Below, in pieces: positions 33,412-40,469 of a stretch of DNA of 64,000 nt; positions within the stretch are counted from its first letter, which is position 1; every line of letters begins with the position of its first letter. The translations under genes and the position numbers were made by a program. This stretch comes from Tepidiforma bonchosmolovskayae (GTDB lineage Bacteria; Chloroflexota; Dehalococcoidia; Tepidiformales; Tepidiformaceae), in the NCBI RefSeq assembly GCF_008838325.1, contig NZ_CP042829.1:2232001-2296000 (forward strand). Direction: 5' to 3'. The notes under the pieces are model-generated. The model searched no databases. It saw nothing but the letters and a program-made list of their open reading frames with translations, and was not told the DNA's origin.

Positions 33412-33710
33412 ACGCTATCGCCTTCCTTCGCCGGCAACGCCAACCCGAAGGCCCGCAGGGCTTCGATATCGTCCACGGCCGGGGTAATTTTCAGTGCATT
33501 CTTTATCGTACCCCCTCGCAGCGCTTTCTCCCAGCACTCGCGATAGGGGTGCACGTACGCCCCGCGCCCGTTCGCCTTCCCGCTCGGGTCGACCACCACG
33601 CGCCCTTCCGGCGTCCGCACAATGCGGATGAGCTCGCGCTTCCCCTGCTCAGCCCTGCAGGCGATGCACGTCCGTTGCGGCTGCCGTCGTGGTCGAACTC
33701 CCTGCGCGAT
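33408..33710 (-). CDS. ylxR: YlxR/RnpM family RNA-binding protein (apparent ATC start)
   Basis: About 100 residues. The frame shows the YlxR core: QRTCIACRAEQGKRELIRI, then VDPSGKANGRGAYVHP and CWEKALRGG. YlxR (RnpM) binds RNase P RNA and modulates it; the gene normally lies between nusA and infB, as here. No ATG, GTG or TTG exists upstream of the conserved Cys motif before an in-frame TGA at 33731-33729. The best start is ATC at 33710, with GGAGG 8 nt upstream, giving MAQGVRPRRQPQRT. An internal GTG at 33620 would delete the CxxC core and is rejected. It overlaps infB by 4 bp. Confidence 0.82.
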   Translation of the reverse strand: MAQGVRPRRQPQRTCIACRAEQGKRELIRIVRTPEGRVVVDPSGKANGRGAYVHPYRECWEKALRGGTIKNALKITPAVDDIEALRAFGLALPAKEGDSV

Positions 33711-33752
33711 CGTTGGCGCCTCCAGCTGTCAGCTGCCGCGGCCCGCACCCCA

Positions 33753-35291
33753 TCAGTGGATGCGGCCCGCGTAATCGATGTCGTCCATGTCGTCGCCTTC
33801 GTCGTAGAACCGGGGCGCACGCTTGCCCTTCTTGCCGGCCGACTTCTTCGGAAGTGGCTCGTCTTCATCGTCGCGTCGCGGCAGCACGTCCTCCGCGAAC
33901 CGGATCGAGGAGGGTCGAGACTCCTCGATGATGGCGGCCGGGATTTCGTACTCCTCGTCCTCTTCCTCGCCGTAATCCTCCGATTCGCGCTCTTCGCCGC
34001 GCGGCACCGGGATCGATTCGACAATCGAGGCGAACGAAATCTCTTCTTCCTCTTCCTCGTACGCCGGCTCCGGCTCCGGCTGCGGGCGCGGCGGCTCCGC
34101 CGTGACCGCAGTGGCCTGTGCACCCGCGGGTGCCGCCTCCTCGGCAGCCGCAGCCACCTGCTCGGCCTGCTGGAGGATATCGATGTCGGGCGCCTCGCCC
34201 GGGGCATAGGGCTCGAACGCCATCGGTGCTTCCGCCTCGCCTGCCTCCTGGCGCGCCTTCGCCGATTCGCTCAGGATGGTAATCCGCCACCCCGTCAGCT
34301 TCGCGGCCAGGCGCGCGTTCTGCCCGTCCTTGCCGATCGCCAGCGACATCATCTTGTCCGGAACCACCACCGAGGCGAGCCGCTCCGCCGGGTCGATCTC
34401 CACTTCCGAAACCTGCGCCGGGCTCAGCGCGTTCGAAACGAACTTCGCCGGGTCCGGGTCCCACTTGATCACGTCGATCCGCTCGCCGTTCAGCTCGTTG
34501 ACGATGTTCTGAATGCGGGTCCCGCGCACCCCAACGCACGCCCCGATCGGGTCGATGGCAGGGTTGCGCGCCCAAACGGCGATTTTGCTCCGGTGGCCGC
34601 CTTCCCGGGCGATGCTCTTGATTTCCACCGTGCCGTTCTTGATCTCCGGCACCTCCATCTCGAACAGCCGCCGCAGCAGGTTCCGGTGGGCCCGGCTGAC
34701 CACGATCTGCGGCCCCTTCGAGGCCCGGTTCACTTCCACCACCAGCACCCGCACCCGCTGCCCCGCCCGGAGGTGCTCGTTCCGCACCTGCTCGCTCGCG
34801 GGCAGCACCGCCTCAGTGCCCCGCCCAAGGTCGAGAATCACCTGCCGCGGCTCAACTTTCTGCACCGTGCCGACGATCAGTTCCCCGACCTTGCCGATGT
34901 ACTCCTCGTAAATGGCGTCGCGCTCCGCCTCGCGCAGCCGCTGTAGCACCACCTGCTTCGCCGTCTGCGCCGCGATCCGCCCCGCGTTCTTCGGGACCTC
35001 CTCCTCGAAGTCGAGCACGTCGCCCGGGCGCGCATCCGGCTTCCACTTCCGCGCCTCCTCGACCGTCATCTCGATGCGCGGGTTCTCCACCTGCTCCACC
35101 ACGAACATCTGGCGGTACGCGCGGATCTCGCCGTTGCGCGCATCGATCTTGACGTACATGTTCGGCGCATCGTCCTCCTCGCGCCGGAAGGCCGAGGTCA
35201 GCGCCGCTTCGACGGCCTCGTACACGGTCTCCGGCGGGAGGTTCTTCTCTGCCGCGAGCTGGTTCAGCGCCAACAACAGTTCGTTCTTCAT
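33753..35291 (-). CDS. nusA: Transcription termination/antitermination factor NusA
   Basis: 512 residues. An N-terminal RNAP-binding domain starts MKNELLLALNQLAAEKNLPP. The S1 domain (~135-200) contains VGELIVGTVQKVEPRQVILDL. KH1/KH2 contain DPIGACVGVRGTRIQNIV and MMSLAIGKDGQNARLAAKL (~to 345). The remaining ~165 residues are an acidic Glu/Pro/Ala-rich tail with a run of six Glu, probably disordered. The ATG at 35291 is 8 nt after the hairpin/T-tract. An in-frame GTG at 35357 would read through the hairpin and is less likely. It heads nusA-ylxR-infB-rbfA-truB. Confidence 0.95.
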   Translation of the reverse strand: MKNELLLALNQLAAEKNLPPETVYEAVEAALTSAFRREEDDAPNMYVKIDARNGEIRAYRQMFVVEQVENPRIEMTVEEARKWKPDARPGDVLDFEEEVPKNAGRIAAQTAKQVVLQRLREAERDAIYEEYIGKVGELIVGTVQKVEPRQVILDLGRGTEAVLPASEQVRNEHLRAGQRVRVLVVEVNRASKGPQIVVSRAHRNLLRRLFEMEVPEIKNGTVEIKSIAREGGHRSKIAVWARNPAIDPIGACVGVRGTRIQNIVNELNGERIDVIKWDPDPAKFVSNALSPAQVSEVEIDPAERLASVVVPDKMMSLAIGKDGQNARLAAKLTGWRITILSESAKARQEAGEAEAPMAFEPYAPGEAPDIDILQQAEQVAAAAEEAAPAGAQATAVTAEPPRPQPEPEPAYEEEEEEISFASIVESIPVPRGEERESEDYGEEEDEEYEIPAAIIEESRPSSIRFAEDVLPRRDDEDEPLPKKSAGKKGKRAPRFYDEGDDMDDIDYAGRIH

Positions 35292-35298
35292 GCTCTCA

Positions 35299-35324
35299 AC
35301 AAAAAAGTGGGCGCCGGCGCCCAC
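35299..35324 (-). terminator. Intrinsic-terminator-like attenuator upstream of nusA
   Basis: On the minus strand, the perfect 18-nt palindrome GTGGGCGCCGGCGCCCAC (35324-35307) is followed directly by TTTTTTG. It lies 8-16 nt before the nusA ATG and downstream of the likely promoter. The nearest upstream minus-strand gene (acpP) ends 1.25 kb away. The orientation therefore favours control of nusA, not termination of another operon. Confidence 0.75.
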
Positions 35325-35347
35325 TCCCGGATGGAATCGCTGGCCAT

Positions 35348-35353
35348 AGCATA
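35348..35353 (-). promoter_or_regulatory. Putative -10 box TATGCT of the nusA operon
   Basis: TATGCT on the minus strand, giving a start near 35341 and a short leader that contains the hairpin at 35324-35307. It is divergent from the iscS promoter. Confidence 0.4.
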
Positions 35354-35396
35354 CCACGTTCCTCCCGGGCCGTGATCAGCCCCCGCGCCGATCCGC

Positions 35397-35402
35397 TACC
35401 CT
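35397..35402 (+). promoter_or_regulatory. Putative -10 box TACCCT of iscS
   Basis: TACCCT ends 6 nt before the iscS ATG at 35409. No Shine-Dalgarno is present. Confidence 0.45.
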
Positions 35403-35408
35403 GAAACC

Positions 35409-36578
35409 ATGCCGCGCATCTACCTCGACCACGCAGCAACCACGCCCCCCGACCCGCGCGTCGTCGAAGCCATGCTCCCCTTCTTCACCACCCACTGGGG
35501 CAACCCATCGAGCATCTACCTCGAGGGACAGGAGGCGCGCCGCGCGGTCGATGCCGCCCGCAAGACCATCGCCGACCTCCTCGGCGCCAGCCCGAAAGAG
35601 ATCGTCTTCACCTCCGGCGGCACCGAATCCGACAACGCCGCCATCCGCGGCGCAGCCTTCGCCCAGCGCGCCCGTGGCCGCGGCAACCACATCGTGACCA
35701 CCGCCATCGAGCACCACGCCGTCCTCCACACCGTCGAGCAGCTCGAACGCGAAGGCTTCCGCGCCACCTACCTCCCGGTCGACCGCGACGGCGTCGTTTC
35801 GCTCGACGCGCTCGCCGAGGCCGTCGGCCCCGAAACCATCGTCGTCTCGATCATGACCGCGAACAACGAGGTCGGCACCATCCAGCCGGTCGCCGAGGCG
35901 GCCCGCATCGCCCGTGAGCGCAACCCGCGCGTGGTCGTCCACACCGACGCGGTCCAGGCTGCCGGCTCGCTCGATATCACCCCCGCGAAACTCGGGGTCG
36001 ACCTGCTGAGCCTCGCCGGGCACAAGATCTACGGCCCGAAGGGCATCGGGCTCCTCTACATCAAGAACCGCACGCCGTGGCAGCCCTTCATCCTCGGCGG
36101 CAGCCAGGAGAAGGAGCGCCGCGCCGGCACCGAAAATGTCCCCGGCATCGTCGGCCTCGCGGTCGCGATGCAGCTTGCCTGGCAGGAGCGCGACGCCTTC
36201 AACGCCCACGTCTCCCGCCTGCGCAATCGCCTCCTCTTCGAACTCCCTGAGCGCATCCCGGACACCGTGATCACCGGCCCGGCCGACCCCGAGCGCCGCC
36301 TCCCGAACAACTTCTCCTGCTGCTTCCGCAACGTCGAGGGAGAGAGTGTCCTCCTCGCGCTTGATATGGCCGATATCGCCGCCAGCAGCGGCTCAGCCTG
36401 CACCACCGGCGCTCTCGAACCGTCCCATGTCCTTACCGCCATGGGCATCGATCGCGACCTCGCCCATGCCTCCCTTCGCCTCACCCTCGGCCGCCACACC
36501 ACCGACGCCGAGATCGACCGCGTCCTCGACGTGCTTCCCGGGATCGTCCAAAAGCTGCGCGCCCTCGCCGGCGCCTAG
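35409..36578 (+). CDS. iscS: Cysteine desulfurase (IscS/NifS type)
   Basis: A 389-residue PLP enzyme that takes sulfur from cysteine for Fe-S clusters and thiolated tRNAs. Motifs: [14 protein letters not shown] at the start, [26 protein letters not shown] (PLP-stacking His) and [18 protein letters not shown] with the Schiff-base Lys. The catalytic Cys is in [17 protein letters not shown] with a longish loop, as in class I IscS enzymes. No iscU, iscR or mnmA is adjacent. The TAG is shared as CTAG with the convergent acpP stop. Confidence 0.94.
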   Translation: MPRIYLDHAATTPPDPRVVEAMLPFFTTHWGNPSSIYLEGQEARRAVDAARKTIADLLGASPKEIVFTSGGTESDNAAIRGAAFAQRARGRGNHIVTTAIEHHAVLHTVEQLEREGFRATYLPVDRDGVVSLDALAEAVGPETIVVSIMTANNEVGTIQPVAEAARIARERNPRVVVHTDAVQAAGSLDITPAKLGVDLLSLAGHKIYGPKGIGLLYIKNRTPWQPFILGGSQEKERRAGTENVPGIVGLAVAMQLAWQERDAFNAHVSRLRNRLLFELPERIPDTVITGPADPERRLPNNFSCCFRNVEGESVLLALDMADIAASSGSACTTGALEPSHVLTAMGIDRDLAHASLRLTLGRHTTDAEIDRVLDVLPGIVQKLRALAGA

Positions 36579-36826
36579 TGAATCCCCTGGTGCGCCAGGA
36601 AGTCGAGGATGTCCTGCACCGTGCGGATGTTCTCCGCGTCCTCGTCGCGGATTTCGAACTCCGCCTGGTCGGCAAACTCCTCCTCGATCGCAATCGTCAG
36701 GTCGACGATATCGAGCGAGTCGGCCCGCAGGTCATCCACGAGGCTCGCCTCCGGCGTCACCTCGTCGGGGCTCACCTTCAGCTGCCGAACCACCACATCG
36801 CGAACTCGTTCGAACACTGTTGCCAT
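36575..36826 (-). CDS. acpP: Acyl carrier protein
   Basis: 83 residues, acidic and helical. The phosphopantetheine Ser is in [19 protein letters not shown] (DSLD motif). It carries growing acyl chains for the KAS and FabD enzymes encoded just upstream on the same strand. The ATG has GGGAG 9 nt upstream. The C-terminal [13 protein letters not shown] is usual for the family. Confidence 0.95.
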   Translation of the reverse strand: MATVFERVRDVVVRQLKVSPDEVTPEASLVDDLRADSLDIVDLTIAIEEEFADQAEFEIRDEDAENIRTVQDILDFLAHQGIH

Positions 36827-36880
36827 TGGCGATTGCTCCCCTCGGTGTGATGTGCGCTGCCGGGCGTTCGCTAGGCTACG

Positions 36881-38119
36881 TCAGCGCTCGTACTTGCGGA
36901 AGATCACAGACCCGTTCTGGCCCCCGAATCCGAACCCATTTGCCGCCGCCGCCCGGACGCGCATCTCGCGCGCCTTCAGCGGCACGTAGTCGAGGTCGCA
37001 CTCCGGGTCCGGGTGCTCCAGGTTGATCGTCGGCGGCACCACGTCGTGGTACACCGCCAGCGCCGCGGCCAGCGCCCCCACCGCCCCGGCCGCACCCAGC
37101 AGGTGCCCGACCATCGATTTCGGCGAACTCACCGCCAGGCGGTAGGCGTGCTCCCCGTACGCCAGCTTGATCGCCTTCGTCTCGGCGACGTCGTTGAGCG
37201 GGGTGCCCGTGCCGTGCGCGGCGATGTAGTCCACATCCTCGGGCCGAAGCCCAGCGTCGCGGAGCGCTTCCGTCATCGCGTCGCACGCCCCCGACCCATC
37301 CTCCAGCGGCGCCGTGATGTGGTAGGCATCGCAGCTCAGGCCGCCGCCGGCCAGCTCCGCGTACACCCGCGCGCCCCGGGCCCTTGCCCGCTCCTCCGAC
37401 TCGATGACCATCACCACCGCGCCTTCGCCGAACACGAACCCGTCGCGGTCCCGGTCGAACGGGCGGCTCGCTTTCTCCGGCTCGTCGTTCCGCCGGCTGA
37501 GCGCCTTCATGTTCGCCAGCGCCGCAATCGGGAGCGGGTGGAGCGCAGCTTCCGTCCCGCCCGCAAGCACCACATCACACCGGCCCGACGCAATCAGCTG
37601 CTTCGCCTCGATATAGCTGTACAGCCCGCTCGCACACGCGGCCACGCTCGCCATCGCCGGGCCGCGCAGCCCGAGGTGCATCGAAACCTGGCAGGCGCCC
37701 ATATTCGGCGCCATCGTCGGCACGTAGAACGGGCTGACGCGGTTCGGCCCCCGCTGCTGCAGCACCAGCACCTCTTCCATCGTGTCGATTGCGCCGCCCG
37801 AGCCCGTGGCGATGGCCGAGCCCGCCCGACGACGCTCCTCGTCCGCCAGGACGAGGCCCGCGTCCTCCGCCGCCAGCTTCGCCGCTGCCACAGCGAGCTG
37901 CGCGAACCGCGACATCCGCCGCGCCTCTTTTGTGTCCATGTACCGCCCGGGCTCGAAGCCCTTCACCTCGGTGGCAATCCTCACCGGCAGGTCGGTGGCA
38001 TCGAATCGCGTAATCGGCCCCGCGCCCGAAACGCCCGCCACAAGGTTCTCCCAGAACTCGTGCGCGGTCAGTCCAATCGGCGTGATGGCCCCCACGCCGG
38101 TCACCAGTGCTCGCCTCAC
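36881..38119 (-). CDS. fabF: Beta-ketoacyl-ACP synthase II (copy 1)
   Basis: A 412-residue thiolase-fold condensing enzyme. The nucleophile Cys is in SVAACASGLYSYIEA, the first His in AAHGTGTPLNDVAE and the second His in SPKSMVGHLLGAAGAVGAL, giving an intact Cys-His-His triad. It elongates acyl-ACP with malonyl-ACP. The start is GTG at 38119 with GGGGAG 8 nt upstream. It lies 16 bp after the second KAS copy and 54 bp before acpP. Confidence 0.93.
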   Translation of the reverse strand: MRRALVTGVGAITPIGLTAHEFWENLVAGVSGAGPITRFDATDLPVRIATEVKGFEPGRYMDTKEARRMSRFAQLAVAAAKLAAEDAGLVLADEERRRAGSAIATGSGGAIDTMEEVLVLQQRGPNRVSPFYVPTMAPNMGACQVSMHLGLRGPAMASVAACASGLYSYIEAKQLIASGRCDVVLAGGTEAALHPLPIAALANMKALSRRNDEPEKASRPFDRDRDGFVFGEGAVVMVIESEERARARGARVYAELAGGGLSCDAYHITAPLEDGSGACDAMTEALRDAGLRPEDVDYIAAHGTGTPLNDVAETKAIKLAYGEHAYRLAVSSPKSMVGHLLGAAGAVGALAAALAVYHDVVPPTINLEHPDPECDLDYVPLKAREMRVRAAAANGFGFGGQNGSVIFRKYER

Positions 38120-38135
38120 AGGCTGTTCTCCCCGG

Positions 38136-39374
38136 TCAGTCGACCTTCCGGAATATCAGACACGCGTTGTGGCCGCCCAGCCCCACCGACGTCGTCATCG
38201 CCACGTTCACCGGCATCGCCCTCGCCACGTTCGGCACGTAGTCGAGGTCGCACTCCGGGTCGGGCGTCGTGTAGTTGATAGTCGGCGCCACTTTCTGGTC
38301 GCGGATCGCCATCACGCAGGCGAGCGCCTCCACCGAACCGCTTGCACCCATGCAGTGCCCGGTAATTGGCTTCACCGATGAAATCGCTGCCCGGTACGCC
38401 GCCGGCCCCATGACCTCTTTGAAGACCAGCGTCTCGACCCGGTCGTTCAGCGGCGTCCCGCTCCCGTGCGGGTTGATGTAGTCAATCTCCGAAGGGTCGA
38501 TGCCCGCCTTCCGGATTGCCGCCACCACCGCGCGCTTCAGCCCGCGCCCGGTCTCGTGCAGCGCAATCATGTCGTACGCGTCGTTCGACGTCCCGTACCC
38601 GATGACTTCGCAGTAGATCCGTGCCCCCCGCGCCCGCGCGTGCTCGTACTCCTCGAGGACCATGCCGCATGCCCCCTCCCCCGCAATGAACCCGTCCCGG
38701 TGGAGGTCGAACGGCTTCAGCGCTTTCTCCGGGTGCTCGTTGTCAGATGCCAGCGCCCGCATCGAACACCACGTCGCGTGGTAGATCGGCAGCAGCACCG
38801 CCTCCGAGCTCCCGGTAATCACCGCGTCGGCGTCGCCCCGGCGGATCGTCTCGAAGGCCTCTCCGATCGCCGCCGCACCTGTCGCGCAGGCCGCCACCGG
38901 CGCGTAATTCGGTCCCCGCGCGCCCGTCGCGATCGCAATGTGCCCGCTCGCCGCGTCCGGGATCAAATTGGCCACGAGGAACGGCGTAATCCGCCGCGGC
39001 CCCTTCTCCTCGAGGATCCGCTGGTGCTCGAGGAGCATGTCCGTGCCGCCGGCCCCCGACCCGAAAATCACGCCGACCATGTCCGCGTTCTCCTCGGTGA
39101 CCTTCAGCCCGCTGTCGGCAACGGCATCGAGCGCTGCGGCCACGCCGAACTGCACCGAGCGGTTCATGTACCGCTGCTGCTTGGGGTCGACCCGGTCGCC
39201 CAGCTCGAATCCCTTCACCTCCGCCTGGATGCGGACCGGGTACGGCTCCGGGTCGAAGAGCGTGATCGGCCCGATGCCGCTCCGCCCCTCCAGCATCGCC
39301 TGCCAGGTCTCCTCCGCCGTGTGCCCGACGGCAGTCACCGCGCCGACGCCCGTCACCACCACGCGCCTCGTCAT
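38136..39374 (-). CDS. Beta-ketoacyl-ACP synthase II (copy 2)
   Basis: 412 residues and a full Cys-His-His triad: PVAACATGAAAIGEAF, INPHGSGTPLNDRVE and VKPITGHCMGASGSVEAL. FIAGEGACGMVLEEYEHA is also present. Its HGSGTPLND loop and other residues differ from copy 1, so the two are paralogues with probably different chain-length or branching preference. It is not a decarboxylase-only (CLF) subunit, because Cys is kept. The ATG at 39374 overlaps the fabD stop (ATGA) and has GGAGG 10 nt upstream. Nine residues of upstream open frame lie inside fabD and are excluded. Confidence 0.9.
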   Translation of the reverse strand: MTRRVVVTGVGAVTAVGHTAEETWQAMLEGRSGIGPITLFDPEPYPVRIQAEVKGFELGDRVDPKQQRYMNRSVQFGVAAALDAVADSGLKVTEENADMVGVIFGSGAGGTDMLLEHQRILEEKGPRRITPFLVANLIPDAASGHIAIATGARGPNYAPVAACATGAAAIGEAFETIRRGDADAVITGSSEAVLLPIYHATWCSMRALASDNEHPEKALKPFDLHRDGFIAGEGACGMVLEEYEHARARGARIYCEVIGYGTSNDAYDMIALHETGRGLKRAVVAAIRKAGIDPSEIDYINPHGSGTPLNDRVETLVFKEVMGPAAYRAAISSVKPITGHCMGASGSVEALACVMAIRDQKVAPTINYTTPDPECDLDYVPNVARAMPVNVAMTTSVGLGGHNACLIFRKVD

Positions 39375-40360
39375 TGTGCAGCTGCCTCCACGAGTGCCCA
39401 CCGCTCCGAGAGCATCCCTTCATAGTCATCGCTGATCGCGACGCTGTTGACGCTGTAGTCAATCCGCCGCACCAGCTTCGTCAGCACCGACCCGGGCCCG
39501 ACCTCCAGGAACATGTCGGCCCCCTCGTCCCGCATCCGCTCAATCGTCTTCTGCCACTGCACGCCGTGCGTGAGCTGCTCCTTCAGCTCCTGGCAGACCT
39601 CCGCGCCCGTGCGCAAAAGGCTCGCATTCACGTTGCCCACGAGCGGCCGGATCGGGTCCTTCACCTTCACCCGGTCGAGGAGGGCCGCCATCCCCTCGCT
39701 CGCCTTCGCCATCAGCGGCGAGTGGGAGCCGATGGTGATCGGCAGCCGCACCACCCGCCGCGCCTTCGCCTGTTCCGCGAGCTGCATCGCCCGCTCGAGC
39801 GGCTTCAGGTAGCCCGAAATCACGCTTTGCCCTTCGCAGTTCGAATTCGCCAGCCCGACGTAGCCCTCCTTCGACGCCTCGGCGCAAATTTCGAGCACCT
39901 TCTCCTCAGGCAGGCCGAGGATCGACGCCATGCCGCCCGGGTTCTCCCGGCCGGCTTCCTCCATCAGCCGTCCGCGGGCATCGACCAGCTCCAGCCCGTC
40001 CTCGAACGAAATCGACCCGGCGGCCACCGCCGCGGTGAATTCGCCCATCGAATGCCCCGCGAACAGGAAGGGCTGGAATGACCTCCCAATGGATGCCCAG
40101 CGCTCTTTGAGCGCCTCGAGCCACGCGATCGAGGTCACAAACGTGGCGGGCTGCTGGTTCCGCGTCGCTTCGAGCTCTTCTGCAGGGCCCTCCCAGCACA
40201 GCTTCGAAAGGTTGCGCTCCAGCAGCTCGTCAGCGCGGCGGAACACATCGCGCGCCGCCTTCGAAACCTGGGCGAGCTTCTGTCCCATGCCGACGTGCTG
40301 CGAGCCCTGACCCGGGAAAATCAGGGCCAGCCGCGACCACGGCTTGATCTCCTGGTCCAT
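39371..40360 (-). CDS. fabD: Malonyl-CoA:ACP transacylase
   Basis: 329 residues. It begins with RLALIFPGQGSQHVGMG; the catalytic Ser is in FAGHSMGEFTAAVAAG and the His in ITIGSHSPLM. It loads malonate onto ACP. The C-terminus VEVGPGSVLTKLVRR-like segment (FLEVGPGSVLTKLVRRI) is standard. The ATG at 40360 follows GAAGGGA by about 9 nt. A much longer frame upstream is non-homologous. It is the first gene of fabD-KAS-KAS-acpP. Confidence 0.93.
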   Translation of the reverse strand: MDQEIKPWSRLALIFPGQGSQHVGMGQKLAQVSKAARDVFRRADELLERNLSKLCWEGPAEELEATRNQQPATFVTSIAWLEALKERWASIGRSFQPFLFAGHSMGEFTAAVAAGSISFEDGLELVDARGRLMEEAGRENPGGMASILGLPEEKVLEICAEASKEGYVGLANSNCEGQSVISGYLKPLERAMQLAEQAKARRVVRLPITIGSHSPLMAKASEGMAALLDRVKVKDPIRPLVGNVNASLLRTGAEVCQELKEQLTHGVQWQKTIERMRDEGADMFLEVGPGSVLTKLVRRIDYSVNSVAISDDYEGMLSERWALVEAAAQ

Positions 40361-40409
40361 CCGAACGGTCCCTTCGTTCCGCAGGCCTCCACGGCCCGGT
40401 TGGGCATGG

Positions 40410-40415
40410 AGGATA
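40410..40415 (-). promoter_or_regulatory. Putative -10 box TATCCT of the fabD operon
   Basis: TATCCT on the minus strand, about 50 nt before the fabD ATG. It is the only reasonable hexamer in the 109-bp gap between priA and fabD. Confidence is low because no -35 is seen. Confidence 0.3.
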
Positions 40416-40469
40416 CCAGTCCGTCCGGCAGCGGGCGAAGGTTTGCCACCCCCGAACCGTCCCCCGCCA

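Noticed and set aside
33408..33620. ylxR starting at internal GTG 33620
   Set aside because: It would delete the conserved RTCIACR motif that defines the family.
35288..35347. Possible 19-codon leader peptide overlapping the nusA start
   Set aside because: Its ATG directly abuts the predicted -10 box, so it would lie upstream of the expected transcription start. No usable Shine-Dalgarno spacing.
36881..39374. KSalpha/chain-length-factor pair of a type II polyketide system
   Set aside because: Both proteins keep the nucleophile Cys and both His, and sit with fabD and acpP only; no cyclase or ketoreductase is present.
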